35,362 bases of DNA from Bryobacterales bacterium (GCA_028819575.1 JAPPLB010000167.1:1-35362); one strand, 5' to 3'. Positions 8,711 to 18,270 are shown, counted from the first letter of the stretch. Program-made: numbers and translations. Notes: generated from the sequence alone by a model not told the origin.

Positions 8711-9835
8711 TCAAACGACCTGCTCCCAACGGCCTGAACGTGACGCCTTCTCCACGGCGTGCAGAACCTTTTGATTCTTGAGGCCGTCCTCGAAATCGGG
8801 GTGAACCTCTCCGCCCGACGCCAGGGCCGTCAGAAAGTCATTCACGCTATGCGTGAAGCTGTGCTCATATCCGAGGATGTGACCGTCCGCCCACCAATGA
8901 TCGGCATACGGGTGCTTGCCTTTCGAGCAGGCGATGATCCTGCGAAACCCCTCGACGTCGTCATTGTCGTCGGCGGACAAAAAGTCGAGATTGTTGAGGT
9001 TCTCCAAGTCGAATGACAACGACCCCTTGCTGCCGTTGATCTCGAATGCGTTGTGGTTCTTGCGTCCCAACGCGAACCGCGTCGCCTCGAGAGTACCGAG
9101 CGCGCCGTTGGCGAAGCGAACGCACATGACAACGGCATCGTCCACGGTGACCGGCTTCTTTTCCTCGGACCCTGGTACGGCGGGGCGCTCCTTGATGTAG
9201 GTAGCCATCGCGGATGAAACTTCCGTGATGTCGTCGCAGAGATAGTGGGCGAGGTCGATGATATGCGACCCCAGATCGCCGAGAGCGCCTGAGCCTGCGA
9301 GATTCTTGTCGAAGCGCCAGAGCATTTGCAGTTCCGGCGACATGGCCCAGTCCTGCAAGTAGCGCGCTCGGAAATGGAAGATCCTGCCGAGCCGACCTTC
9401 ATCGATCAGCTTCTTCGCCAGCGTCACGGCGGGAACACGCCGATAATTGTGCATCAAGAAGTGCCGGACTCCGGCTTCGGAGACTGCCGCGGCCATTCGC
9501 ATCGCTTCCTCGAGCGTGTTTCCGAGCGGCTTCTCGCAGACAATGTGTTTCTTTGCCTTGGCCGCTTCAAGCACCATAGGATCGTGCCAGTCGCCCGGCG
9601 TGCAGATATCGACCAAGTCAATGTCCTTGCGGTGCATGACGGCTCTCCAGTCCGTCGATGCCTCTTCCCAGCCATAAGCATTCGCGGCTTCCTTGGTCTG
9701 TTCCGGGTCCCGACCGACGATCACTTTCATCTCGACTCGAGGGGCTTCGGGGAAGAACATGTTCACACTGCGATAGGCTTGGCTGTGCGCCTTGCCCATG
9801 AACTTGGTTCCGAACAACGCTACTCGCACGGACAT
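8711..9835 (-). CDS. Gfo/Idh/MocA family oxidoreductase (cytoplasmic)
   Basis: 374 residues without a signal peptide. The N-terminal Rossmann fold starts VRVALFGTKFMGKAHSQAYR and contains the conserved EKP motif in IVCEKPLGN (about 98-106), with the Lys that contacts the nicotinamide. The C-terminal alpha/beta domain has GALGDLGSHIIDLAHYL, with the His typical of the active site. The family oxidises or reduces sugars and inositols with NAD(P). GGAG lies upstream of the ATG. It follows the DUF948/YtxH pair by 47 bp on the same strand but is functionally unrelated to it. In contrast to the second member at 31498 it is cytoplasmic, so the two act in different compartments. Confidence 0.93.
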   Translation of the reverse strand: MSVRVALFGTKFMGKAHSQAYRSVNMFFPEAPRVEMKVIVGRDPEQTKEAANAYGWEEASTDWRAVMHRKDIDLVDICTPGDWHDPMVLEAAKAKKHIVCEKPLGNTLEEAMRMAAAVSEAGVRHFLMHNYRRVPAVTLAKKLIDEGRLGRIFHFRARYLQDWAMSPELQMLWRFDKNLAGSGALGDLGSHIIDLAHYLCDDITEVSSAMATYIKERPAVPGSEEKKPVTVDDAVVMCVRFANGALGTLEATRFALGRKNHNAFEINGSKGSLSFDLENLNNLDFLSADDNDDVEGFRRIIACSKGKHPYADHWWADGHILGYEHSFTHSVNDFLTALASGGEVHPDFEDGLKNQKVLHAVEKASRSGRWEQVV

Positions 9836-9882
9836 GATTCGATCAACTCCATTGAATCGATTTTGCGGCGAAGGGGAGATGT

Positions 9883-10392
9883 TCAGATGAACATCTCTTC
9901 GTCCTGCGTGGCTTGGTCGACCGAGGATCGGCGCCGGCCAGCGAGGGCATCGATCATCGCCGCGATGCCGACTCCTACCGCTCGAATCTGCTTGACCGGG
10001 GTCAGCAGGGCTTGCTGCAACGAGAGACTGGTCTGTTGCACCCGCTCGAGCAGGATCTGAACGGTTTCGTCGACTTTCTGCACCTGAAGCTGCGTGGTCT
10101 TCGAGAGTGCATCGATCGTAGCGTCGACCTTGTCGACCTGCGCTTTGGCAACTACCGTCAGTTCGCGTACCTGCGTCAGAATCTCGGTTGATTCCCTACC
10201 CACATCTTCGAGAGTCTTTTGGGCTTCTTCCGCCAACGGCTCCCAGCGGTCGAGGAACGTGTTGACCCGCGTTTTCAGACGGCGGATCGACAAACAGATT
10301 CCGATCAGCGAAGCCATCTGGACGAGCAGGGCGATGGCGGCGACGCCGGTAAAGGCCGCCATAATCTGCAGCAGCACTATCTCGTTGTCCAT
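9883..10392 (-). CDS. DUF948-like membrane-anchored coiled-coil protein (YtxG-like)
   Basis: 169 residues: one N-terminal membrane segment (about 5-33, LQIMAAFTGVAAIALLVQMASL) followed by a long heptad-rich helix (about 40-145) with regular spacing of Thr, Val and Leu (TILTQVRELTVVAKAQVDKVD). This is the architecture of DUF948/YtxG proteins. It lies 48 bp behind a YtxH-domain gene on the same strand; the same pairing occurs in the Bacillus ytxGH general-stress operon, which supports the call. A short C-terminal acidic tail ends the protein. Function in the envelope is unknown; stress or envelope support is inferred from the pairing only. Confidence 0.75.
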   Translation of the reverse strand: MDNEIVLLQIMAAFTGVAAIALLVQMASLIGICLSIRRLKTRVNTFLDRWEPLAEEAQKTLEDVGRESTEILTQVRELTVVAKAQVDKVDATIDALSKTTQLQVQKVDETVQILLERVQQTSLSLQQALLTPVKQIRAVGVGIAAMIDALAGRRRSSVDQATQDEEMFI

Positions 10393-10440
10393 TCTTTGAC
10401 CTCAGGGGACCGGAGTCGGCCGCCCGGACTTTCGAAGTCT

Positions 10441-10743
10441 CTACGACGAGTCCCCCATCTCCGTCTCTTCAGAAGCCGCTTCCTGATAGGCCCGGCGGCC
10501 TGCTTCGAGAGCGGCCGCGAGCTGTTCGCGCTGAGCCGCTACGCTGCTGCGTCCCCGCTCGAGAATCTCCTCCGCCTGATGACGCAACTCACCGCTCCGA
10601 TGCCAAAGAAAGTTGCGACCCTCGCTCGCGCGATCGCGCAAGTCTCCCATCAACTCTCCACCTGGCTTGGGGGCGAACAGCAACCCGACGGCCGTCCCTA
10701 CACCCAGCCCCAAAAAGAAGCAAGACAGCTTCGAATCAGCCAT
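10441..10743 (-). CDS. YtxH domain-containing protein
   Basis: 100 residues. The N-terminal hydrophobic helix with small residues (FFLGLGVGTAVGLLFAPKPGG, residues 9-29) followed by GELMGDLRDRASEG is the YtxH (Gas vesicle GvpP-like) signature. The rest is an amphipathic helix rich in Glu, Arg and Ala. It precedes the DUF948-like gene by 48 bp and is probably cotranscribed with it. Family members are small stress-linked membrane-associated proteins without a known biochemical activity. Confidence 0.85.
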   Translation of the reverse strand: MADSKLSCFFLGLGVGTAVGLLFAPKPGGELMGDLRDRASEGRNFLWHRSGELRHQAEEILERGRSSVAAQREQLAAALEAGRRAYQEAASEETEMGDSS

Positions 10744-10839
10744 AAGCCGCTACCTTACCGTTGCGTTTGGGGCAGCGTCGCAAGGCTGATGTTAGCACAT
10801 CGTTCTGGAGACCCGGGAATCCGCATCTCAATCCGCGTG

Positions 10840-10855
10840 AAGGAGAATTCTCCTT
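10840..10855. promoter_or_regulatory. Perfect 16-bp palindrome in a 308-bp divergent spacer
   Basis: AAGGAGAATTCTCCTT is a perfect palindrome. It lies in the gene-free stretch 10744-11051, 97 bp upstream of the ytxH-like start and about 196 bp upstream of the NIPSNAP start. It could be an operator for the divergent genes. There is no loop or T-run, so a terminator is less likely. Nothing else is recognised in this stretch. Confidence 0.35.
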
Positions 10856-11051
10856 GTAGAAGGTCTGCGCCGGACGAGCCGTGACGCGCCCCCTTTGCAT
10901 TTGCCAAAGAGACGGAAATCGCTACTGACCCACCCTATACTTACGGACAGGATCTGTGCGGCCACAACCCGGTTGGCTTTCATGCGGCCGACGTTGCACA
11001 CTGGATAAACCTCGATACGGCGTCCTGATCACGCCAGAAGGGAAAAGGCAC

Positions 11052-11474
11052 ATGAATCACAGAAATCATCTTGGGCACCTGACAACGGTGCTATTGCTGC
11101 TTGCAACGATCTCCACCGGGGCAACACTTGCGGCCGCCGAGAATCGGCTGTTCGAGATCCGCACCTATACAACACACGAGGGGCGACTCGACGCCCTCCA
11201 CAAGCGGTTCCGGGAACACACGAACAGCATTTTCGTGAGGCACGGCATGTCTCTGATCGGCTACTGGACTCCGACCGAGGGTCCGGAATCGGAGAACACT
11301 CTGATCTACATCCTGGCTTATCCGAACAAAGAAGCTCGAGATACGGCTTGGAAAGCCTTTCGAGACGACCCTGAGTGGAAAAAAGCCCGAGCCGAATCGG
11401 AGAAAGACGGCAAGATTGTCAAGGAAGTGAAATCACAGTTCCTTGCAGCGGTCGACTACTCGCCAATCCAATAG
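11052..11474 (+). CDS. Secreted NIPSNAP family protein
   Basis: 140 residues. The start ATG follows GGAAAAGG by a few bases; in-frame upstream starts would add an implausible arginine-rich lead. A signal peptide (about 1-25, LTTVLLLLATISTGATLAAA) precedes the NIPSNAP ferredoxin-like domain: LFEIRTYTTHEGRLDALHKRFREHTNSIFVRHGMSLIGYW..., ending AWKAFRDDPEWKKARAESE. This motif set is typical of bacterial NIPSNAP proteins of about 110-130 residues. Its biochemical role is unknown. It converges on the MFS gene with only two bases between the stop codons. Confidence 0.9.
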   Translation: MNHRNHLGHLTTVLLLLATISTGATLAAAENRLFEIRTYTTHEGRLDALHKRFREHTNSIFVRHGMSLIGYWTPTEGPESENTLIYILAYPNKEARDTAWKAFRDDPEWKKARAESEKDGKIVKEVKSQFLAAVDYSPIQ

Positions 11475-11476
11475 CG

Positions 11477-12736
11477 TCAGGTCGTCTGCGCAGGCTTGCG
11501 GACCATCAACGCCAGCATCGCTCCGACAACGGCAAACACGGTTAGAGTCACGTAGACCTCGTTGTAACCGGCGGCCAAATCTCCGGCGGCTCGGGCCTTA
11601 TCCATAACGCCCGCGAAGTACCCGGGGACGAAGTAGCCTGACAGACCATAGGCCGTAAAGACGATTCCGTAGTTCGCGCCGACGTTCCTGGCGCCGAAAT
11701 AGTCCGCGGTAAAGGAAGGTAACAGCGCGAGGTAGCCCCCAAAGGCGAAGCCCACCATGCAGAGTCCGATCAACACCTGCCAGAAGCCGCTTGCCGATCG
11801 CAGAAGGAAAAGGCAGGCGACGAAATAAACCGCATACATCGCAACGGTAGTGGTGTTACGGCCAATCTTGTCCGAAAGACTGCCCCACGAGAGTCGGCCA
11901 ATGCCGTTGAAGAAAGACATCACACCCAGAGCCGCGCCGCCTGTCAGCAGTGCGCCTTCAGCCGCGATCTCGCGAATGATGGGGGAGGCCTGACCGATCG
12001 CGACGAATCCGATGGACGTTCCGAAGGCGTAGAGAATCCACAAAACGTAAAACTGCCAGGTTCTGAGCATCTCACCCGGAGAGAAGTCCTGTTTCACACC
12101 TGCGCCTGCCGCGGCTGCCGGAGGCTCCCAGCCTTCAGGCTTCCAGCCGGCCGGGGGAACTCGATAGATCTGCGCTGCGCCGATCACGAAAACGTAGAAC
12201 ACCACCGCCATGATCATGAAGGTTCGAGGAATCGACTCGGCGAACATCGTTGCGTCCGAACCGATGAGCGACTCCAGCAAGGGCGCGAAGATGAGCGACC
12301 CGGCGCCGAACCCCATCACCGCCAAGCCGACGATCATGCCGCGCTTGTCAGGAAACCACTTCACACAGGTGGCGATCGGGGTGACGTAAGCAAACCCGAC
12401 GCCCATTCCTCCGATGACGCCATAGGAGATGATCAGGCCGGGCGACGTGTCGCCAATCAGCGCGGCCAACAGGCATCCCGTTCCAAGCAAGAAGCCTCCC
12501 ACGCTGCCGACAAGACGCGGCCCCTTCTTGTCCTGCCAGAAGCCGGCAATGACCATCGCAATGGTGAAGAAGAGGAGCGAGAACCGGAAAGGAGCAATGC
12601 TCATTTCCTTCGACCAGTCATATAGCGTTTCCATCGGAACCCGAAAAACGCTCCAGGAGTAAAGCACGCCCAAACAAAGCTGCATCACCAGCGCCGCGCC
12701 CACAAAGCGCCAACGATTTCCGACAGGTTCCGCCAT
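11477..12736 (-). CDS. OFA-family MFS transporter (OxlT-like)
   Basis: 419 residues with 12 hydrophobic segments. The first span has LCLGVLYSWSVFRVPMET, typical of the oxalate/formate antiporter family, and the loop 2-3 motif is WQDKKGPRLVG (the MFS GxxxDRxGxR region). VGFAYVTPIATCVKWFPDKRGMIVGLAVMGFGAGSLIFAP is characteristic of OFA proteins. The second half repeats with NGIGRLSWGSLSDKIGR. Family members exchange small carboxylates such as oxalate and formate or lactate. The substrate here cannot be read from sequence. GGGGAG precedes the ATG. It is an inner-membrane protein. Confidence 0.9.
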   Translation of the reverse strand: MAEPVGNRWRFVGAALVMQLCLGVLYSWSVFRVPMETLYDWSKEMSIAPFRFSLLFFTIAMVIAGFWQDKKGPRLVGSVGGFLLGTGCLLAALIGDTSPGLIISYGVIGGMGVGFAYVTPIATCVKWFPDKRGMIVGLAVMGFGAGSLIFAPLLESLIGSDATMFAESIPRTFMIMAVVFYVFVIGAAQIYRVPPAGWKPEGWEPPAAAAGAGVKQDFSPGEMLRTWQFYVLWILYAFGTSIGFVAIGQASPIIREIAAEGALLTGGAALGVMSFFNGIGRLSWGSLSDKIGRNTTTVAMYAVYFVACLFLLRSASGFWQVLIGLCMVGFAFGGYLALLPSFTADYFGARNVGANYGIVFTAYGLSGYFVPGYFAGVMDKARAAGDLAAGYNEVYVTLTVFAVVGAMLALMVRKPAQTT

Positions 12737-13079
12737 TCTCAGGATCTCCCCTCTGTCGACTCAGCCGAGCCGACCAAAGCGTAAAGATGCTAGCACAGGG
12801 AGCGTGACGAAACTGACGGCCATCGTTTTGCCGCAATCGTTGTGCATACAGACTCCTCTTGACGGCCAGGATTCAACGAGCGGATCGAGTTCCGCCTGTC
12901 CGTCGCGACGGTCAGCCGACTGTTTCTCATCTTCCGACACCTCAGCAGCCAAGCGCCCGCTGGTTCCTCGTCAGGTTTTCGGCCTGCGAACGCCGGACGG
13001 CACCAAGTGACATGCGCAAAGGTACTTCCCGAGGCCCTTGCTATATTGGTCATTCATAGACGCTTCCCTGCCCCGTTCC
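12737..13079. other. 343-bp divergent spacer upstream of valS
   Basis: Holds the promoters of the MFS gene (minus) and of valS (plus). I find no long open frame with family features and no T-box-like leader for valS. No clear -35/-10 pair stands out. Confidence 0.4.
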
Positions 13080-15743
13080 ATGGAAATCAAAAAGGTTTAC
13101 GAACCCCGGCAGATCGAGCCGAGTTGGGCTCAGTCGTGGGTCGAAGACGAGCTTTTTGTCGCCGACAACGATGGCGATCAACCCACCTACAGTTTGGTGG
13201 CGCCCCCGCCCAACGTTACCGGCGCACTGCACATCGGCCACATGTACGAAATTGCGCTGACCGACATCACGATGCGATGGCGGCGCATGAAGGGCAACAA
13301 CGTGCTGTGGCTTCCCGGCACCGACCACGCAGGCATCGCGACCCAAATGCTGGTCGAGCGACACCTTGGCGAACAGGGCATCGACCGCCGCGAGATCGGT
13401 CGAGAGAAGTTTCTCGAGCACGTGTGGGCCTGGAAGGAGGAATACGGAGGGCGCATCATCAGGCAGTTCAAGCGCATCGGCGCAAGCTGCGATTGGACCC
13501 GCGAGCGCTTCACCATGGACCCAGGCCCGTCGCGCGCCGTACGTGAAGCCTTTGTGCGCCTCTATGAAAAAGGACTCATCTATCGCGGAGAGTATCTGAT
13601 CAACTGGGACCCGGGAACACTTACGGCACTGTCGGATCTCGAAGTCGTCTACGAAGAGCAGCAAGGCCATCTGTGGCATATCCGCTATCCCGTAACCGGC
13701 TCGGAGGAGCATGTCGTCGTCGCCACGACACGTCCCGAAACAATGTTGGGCGACACGGCAGTCGCCGTTCACCCGAATGACGAACGTTACAAGCACATGT
13801 GGGACATGACCGTCACGCTGCCGCTGATGGATCGCCAACTCCCCGTGATCCGCGATGAATTCGTTGATCCCAAGTTTGGGACCGGCATCGTCAAGGTGAC
13901 GCCTGCGCATGATCCGAACGACTTTGCTTCGGGCAAGAAACACGGTTTGCCCTTTATCACTGTCCTCGACGAAGATGCCTCTATCAACGAGAACGGCGGC
14001 GCGTATCAGGGCATGCCGCGCTATGAGGCCCGCAAGAAGATCGTGGCTGATCTGAAAGCCCTCGGCCTCGTTGAAAAGATCGAGGAGTACACCAATAATG
14101 TCGGCCTCAGCCAGCGTTCCGGGCAGATCGTCGAGCCGCGTGTATCGACGCAATGGTTCGTCAGGACGAGGCCGCTTGCCGAGCCTTCGATCGAGGCAGT
14201 TGAATCGGGGCGCATGGAGATCATCCCCGATGTGTGGCGCCGTAACTACTTCGAGTGGATGCACAACATCCGCGATTGGTGCATATCGCGACAGCTTTGG
14301 TGGGGCCACCGGATCCCCGCATGGCACTGCAAGACGTGCGGGGAGACCACTGTCGCGCGGGAGGATCCAACCGAATGCTCGAAATGCGAAAGCGATCAAA
14401 TCGAGCAGGACCCTGACGTCCTCGACACCTGGTTCAGCTCCGGTCTGTGGCCTTTTTCGACAATGGGCTGGCCGGACGAGACACAGGATCTCAGGACCTT
14501 CTACCCGACATCGTTGCTGGTTACGGGATTCGACATCCTCTTCTTTTGGGTTGCCCGCATGGTGATGCTAGGCATCGGGCTTGCCGGCGACATCCCTTTC
14601 AAGAAGGTTTTCATTCACGGGTTGGTTCGAGACGCAGACAAACAGAAGATGTCGAAGACGAAGGGCAACGTGATCGATCCGATCGAGATGACGGAGAAGT
14701 ACGGCACCGACTCGGTCCGGTTCGCCCTTGTCTCGGCCGCCGGACAGGGTTCGGACGTGGTCATGTCGGAGGAACGGATCGCCGACACACGCACCTTCGC
14801 CAACAAGATCTGGAACGCCGTGCGTTTCGTGTTTCTGAGTTTGGAAAAGTCCGGTGCGGATGTCTGGTCACCCCAAGACCCAGACAGCTACCGTCCGGAG
14901 GCTTCTTGCGGCCAAGTTCCGTTGGAAGATCGTTGGATTTTTTCACGTCTCAACACCGTCGCTGAACAATCGAACGATCACATCGAACGCTTCCGCTATC
15001 ACGAAGCAGCCAACCTGCTCTACCACTTTTTTTGGGGCGAGTTCTGCGACTGGTACATCGAGCTGAAAAAGTTGTCGTTCCAAGATGGCTCCGGTCTTAC
15101 ACCCGGCTGGAAGAACATGCTGGCCGCCACCGAGCGAGCACTGCGATTGCTGCATCCCGTGATGCCGTTCATTACCGAAGAATTGTGGCAACGTGTGACC
15201 GCGAATGCCGTCAACCGTCCCAAGTCGATCGCGCTAGCCAGGTACCCGGAGCCGAACCCCAGACTTGCCGACGAACAGGCCGAACGCCAGGTCGCCGTTC
15301 TGCGGGACGTGATCACGGCTGTACGCAACCTCCGAGCGACACTCGGCGTCGGTGCCAAGATTGAACTCGAGGGCATCGTCCATGCCCACAACGATGACGC
15401 CGCGGCGGTCATCCGTGAGCAGTGCAAAGCCGTCACCCGGCTCGCTCAAGTCTCGATGCAAGTCGAACACGGTGCGGCGCCCCATGGCAAGGCAATGCAC
15501 CACACGACGGATTTCGATCTTGTCCTGCATTTGCCGGAGGAGGGAATACAGGCCCTGCATGACCGTCTTGCGAAGCGACTCAAGCCGCTCCAGAAGGCGC
15601 GCAGCTCGGCCGAGAAGCAACTTGCCAACGAGCAGTTCGTTTCGAAGGCGCCAGCTCATGTAGTCGAGTCCATCCGAGGCAAGTTGGCGGATTACGATTC
15701 TCAAATCACCCGTATACGCGGAACGCTCGAGAGTCTGCGGTAG
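13080..15743 (+). CDS. valS: Valyl-tRNA synthetase
   Basis: 887 residues from the ATG at 13080; a start 42 bp upstream is in frame but adds a non-conserved lead. It charges tRNA-Val with valine using ATP. The class I HIGH motif is HIGH at residues 51-54 (PPPNVTGALHIGHM), and the KMSKS motif appears as KMSKT in DKQKMSKTKGNVIDP. GTDHAGIATQ and DVLDTWFSSGLWPFS are ValS landmarks. A CxxC...CxxC pair (CKTCGE and CSKCES) is present in the insertion before the DVLDTWFS stretch. The C-terminal roughly 65 residues form the ValS coiled-coil arm (LHDRLAKRLKPLQKARSSAEKQ). Length is normal for bacteria. It starts the housekeeping block; nadC follows by 118 bp. Confidence 0.98.
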   Translation: MEIKKVYEPRQIEPSWAQSWVEDELFVADNDGDQPTYSLVAPPPNVTGALHIGHMYEIALTDITMRWRRMKGNNVLWLPGTDHAGIATQMLVERHLGEQGIDRREIGREKFLEHVWAWKEEYGGRIIRQFKRIGASCDWTRERFTMDPGPSRAVREAFVRLYEKGLIYRGEYLINWDPGTLTALSDLEVVYEEQQGHLWHIRYPVTGSEEHVVVATTRPETMLGDTAVAVHPNDERYKHMWDMTVTLPLMDRQLPVIRDEFVDPKFGTGIVKVTPAHDPNDFASGKKHGLPFITVLDEDASINENGGAYQGMPRYEARKKIVADLKALGLVEKIEEYTNNVGLSQRSGQIVEPRVSTQWFVRTRPLAEPSIEAVESGRMEIIPDVWRRNYFEWMHNIRDWCISRQLWWGHRIPAWHCKTCGETTVAREDPTECSKCESDQIEQDPDVLDTWFSSGLWPFSTMGWPDETQDLRTFYPTSLLVTGFDILFFWVARMVMLGIGLAGDIPFKKVFIHGLVRDADKQKMSKTKGNVIDPIEMTEKYGTDSVRFALVSAAGQGSDVVMSEERIADTRTFANKIWNAVRFVFLSLEKSGADVWSPQDPDSYRPEASCGQVPLEDRWIFSRLNTVAEQSNDHIERFRYHEAANLLYHFFWGEFCDWYIELKKLSFQDGSGLTPGWKNMLAATERALRLLHPVMPFITEELWQRVTANAVNRPKSIALARYPEPNPRLADEQAERQVAVLRDVITAVRNLRATLGVGAKIELEGIVHAHNDDAAAVIREQCKAVTRLAQVSMQVEHGAAPHGKAMHHTTDFDLVLHLPEEGIQALHDRLAKRLKPLQKARSSAEKQLANEQFVSKAPAHVVESIRGKLADYDSQITRIRGTLESLR

Positions 15744-15861
15744 CGTTCGAGAGCAACGTCGACAAGATGCGAGTCCTCAAACCTTGCACAGCGCCCCTGA
15801 CATGAATCGGCCAAAGCCCTGGCGAAACGTCCGCCATTTCCTAAAAGCCTGACACTCATCC

Positions 15862-16695
15862 GTGCAACTGAATTGGAACCACCCGGAGATTACTGACATC
15901 ATCTCGCGGGCACTTGCGGAGGATATCGGGACGGGAGACGTCACAACAGACACTTGTGTCCCTTCGGGCTGGTGTTCCAGTGGTTTCTTCCTAGCCCGCG
16001 AGCAGCTTGTGGTCGCTGGTATCGAGCTGTTGCAACAGATTTATGCAGAAGAAAAACTTGAGATTCTTGTCGAAAGCGGTATTCCTGTTGATGCCAACGC
16101 TGTCATCGCTCGCGTATCGGGATCCACGCAACGCCTGCTTACCCTGGAGCGAACCGCGTTGAACTTCGTGCAACGCCTCAGTGGTATCGCCACGCTCGCG
16201 GCACGGTACGTCAAAGAGGTAGAGGGTACCGGTTGTCAGGTTCTCGACACCCGCAAGACGACCCCGGGGCTGCGCCGCCTTGAAAAGTTCGCGGCCCAAG
16301 CCGGCGGTATCAGGAACCACCGGATGGGGTTGTATGACGCCATTCTCATCAAGAACAACCACATCACCGCGGCAGGCGGCGTGAGGCCGGCTCTTGAACG
16401 ATTTCGAGACTGTGACTTGCCGGTCAAGATTGAAGTCCGCTCCTTTGCCGAGTTGGAAGACTGCATGACCGCCGGTGCGACGCACGTCTTGCTTGACAAC
16501 TTCACGCCGTCAGACGTCCGGGCGGCAATGACCCAGATAGCCGGCCGCGCAGAAGTCGAAGTCTCCGGCGGCATTACCCTGGCCAACGTTCGCGAGTACG
16601 CCGAAACCGGGGCTGATTACGTTTCATCCGGAGCGATCACGCACTCCGCGCGTGCTGTCGACATCAGTTTCCGCCTCGACCAGAGTCAAGGATAA
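15862..16695 (+). CDS. nadC: Nicotinate-nucleotide pyrophosphorylase (carboxylating)
   Basis: 277 residues with a GTG start. It converts quinolinate and PRPP to nicotinate mononucleotide, pyrophosphate and CO2 in de novo NAD synthesis. ALAEDIGTGDVTT at the N-terminus, LNFVQRLSGIAT, the PRPP/quinolinate-site segment LDTRKTTPGLRRLEK, GGIRNHRMGLYDAILIKNNH and the C-terminal EVSGGITLANVREYAETGAD are all classical NadC motifs. nadA and nadB are not in this window. birA follows by 30 bp and coaX after that, so the three cofactor genes are probably cotranscribed. Confidence 0.97.
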   Translation: MQLNWNHPEITDIISRALAEDIGTGDVTTDTCVPSGWCSSGFFLAREQLVVAGIELLQQIYAEEKLEILVESGIPVDANAVIARVSGSTQRLLTLERTALNFVQRLSGIATLAARYVKEVEGTGCQVLDTRKTTPGLRRLEKFAAQAGGIRNHRMGLYDAILIKNNHITAAGGVRPALERFRDCDLPVKIEVRSFAELEDCMTAGATHVLLDNFTPSDVRAAMTQIAGRAEVEVSGGITLANVREYAETGADYVSSGAITHSARAVDISFRLDQSQG

Positions 16696-16725
16696 ACTCA
16701 TCAAAAGCAACATCGGACACAACCC

Positions 16726-17487
16726 GTGATACGCTCTCGACTTCTGGGCACTCCCGTGCGCCGCTTCGCGTCGCTTGACTCGACGATGATCGAGGCGCAG
16801 CGACTTGCCGAGTCGGGCGCCGCCGAGGGCACCGTGGTCATCGCTGAAACACAGACGGCGGGCCGCGGCCGCCTGGGGCGCACCTGGGTTTCCGAGCCGG
16901 GTGTCGGTCTCTATTTCTCTCTCGTGCTGCGCCCGAATGTAACCGCTGCCCGATTACCGATCCTGACGCTGGCAGTTGGACTGGGCGTGGCGGAAGGCAT
17001 CGAACAAGCCTGTCGTGTGGAGTGTGACCTTCGATGGCCCAATGATGTCCTGCTCAACGAAAGGAAGTGTGCGGGCATTCTCGTGGAAACGTTGTCGGCA
17101 GATTGCGGGACGCTCTACGCCATCGTGGGTGTCGGCGTGAACGTGAACCAGGTCACGATGCCTGACGAGCTAGCTGATATCGCTACATCAGCACGCATTG
17201 AAACGGGCTGTGAATACGATCGAGAGGAAGTTCTGCATCAGGCCGTCCAAGGCATCGAGAGGTACTATGGGGTATTTCTGGACGAAGGCGCTGAAGCCAT
17301 CGTCCCGGCTTTTGCTCTGAAATCAAGTTACGTCCGAGATAGGCGAGTCGCTGTGCTCAACGGCTCCTCGGAGACGCTCGGCACGACCGCCGGTCTCGAT
17401 CCCCATGGAGTGTTGCTGCTGCAGACGGACGAGGGACATGTCGAGCCGATCCTCGCGGGTAGTGTTCGGCCAATCGAGGGCCGCTAA
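16726..17487 (+). CDS. birA: Biotin--[acetyl-CoA-carboxylase] ligase (monofunctional)
   Basis: 253 residues with a GTG start. It forms biotinyl-5'-AMP and transfers biotin to the carboxyl carrier protein. The ligase domain has LDSTMIEAQRL, the adenylate-binding GRGRLGR in TAGRGRLGRTWVS, GLYFSLVLRP, and LRWPNDVLLNERKCAGILVE. A C-terminal SH3-like segment closes the protein. The N-terminal winged-helix DNA-binding domain of E. coli BirA is absent, so this is the group I, non-repressor type. It is four bases from coaX and lies between nadC and coaX. Confidence 0.96.
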   Translation: MIRSRLLGTPVRRFASLDSTMIEAQRLAESGAAEGTVVIAETQTAGRGRLGRTWVSEPGVGLYFSLVLRPNVTAARLPILTLAVGLGVAEGIEQACRVECDLRWPNDVLLNERKCAGILVETLSADCGTLYAIVGVGVNVNQVTMPDELADIATSARIETGCEYDREEVLHQAVQGIERYYGVFLDEGAEAIVPAFALKSSYVRDRRVAVLNGSSETLGTTAGLDPHGVLLLQTDEGHVEPILAGSVRPIEGR

Positions 17488-17490
17488 GCC

Positions 17491-18270
17491 ATGCTGCTAG
17501 CTGTCGATGTCGGGAACACCAACCTTACGCTCGGGGTCTATCGGGGCAACGAGTGGATAGCGGACTGGCGGCTGAAGACCGATACATCACAAAGTGTTGA
17601 CGGCTGGGGCGTGCTGTTTCGAAATCTTTTTTTGCTGGCTGACCTCAATATCTCTGAGGTTAGCGGGGTCATCATCTCTTCGGTAGTACCGCGGCTTGAT
17701 TCGTCGCTCGCACAGATGTCTCGCCATTACCTCAATGCGAGACCGCTCTTTGTGACCGCCGCCATCGACACGGGGATCACCATAAGAACCGACCACCCGA
17801 CCGAGGTCGGCGCGGACCGCATCGTCAACAGCGCCGCAGCGTTCACACGTTTCGGCGGACCGTGTATTTCGGTTGATTTTGGTACGGCCATTACGTTCGA
17901 TTGCGTTTCTGCAGCGGGAGAATACCTCGGCGGCGCGATCTGTCCGGGGATCGGCATTTCCTCGGAAGCACTGTTTCGGAAGACGGCGCAACTCCCGCAA
18001 ATCGATGTTCGCGAGCCCGACAAAGTCATCGGGACGAACACGGTCGCCATGCTCCAGTCAGGTCTCTACTACGGCACGGTGGGCATGGTCGACTCCATTC
18101 TGGATCGCATACTGGCTGTTCTCGGCAAGAATACCAAGCTCGTAGCGACTGGCGGTCAGGCGGGCGCTATTTGTCCGGGGTCGCGATACATCAAAGAGAT
18201 TCAGGAAAACCTCACCCTTGAAGGCCTGCGTTTAATCTGGGAGAGGAACGCACCCGTTTCATCGGGTTGA
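17491..18270 (+). CDS. coaX: Type III pantothenate kinase
   Basis: 259 residues. It phosphorylates pantothenate, the first step of CoA synthesis; the type III enzyme is not feedback-inhibited by CoA and uses a monovalent cation. ASKHA-fold motifs are AVDVGNTNLTLGVY (catalytic Asp near residue 6), GADRIVNSAAA, SVDFGTAITFD and GGAICPGIGISSEALF, with VATGGQA in the second half. It begins three bases after the birA stop. The transcription unit is followed by a diverged repeat copy and a convergent gene. Confidence 0.97.
   Translation: MLLAVDVGNTNLTLGVYRGNEWIADWRLKTDTSQSVDGWGVLFRNLFLLADLNISEVSGVIISSVVPRLDSSLAQMSRHYLNARPLFVTAAIDTGITIRTDHPTEVGADRIVNSAAAFTRFGGPCISVDFGTAITFDCVSAAGEYLGGAICPGIGISSEALFRKTAQLPQIDVREPDKVIGTNTVAMLQSGLYYGTVGMVDSILDRILAVLGKNTKLVATGGQAGAICPGSRYIKEIQENLTLEGLRLIWERNAPVSSG

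Noticed and set aside
13050-14399. 449-codon minus-strand open frame opposite valS
   Set aside because: Shadow of valS, whose motifs are intact on the plus strand.
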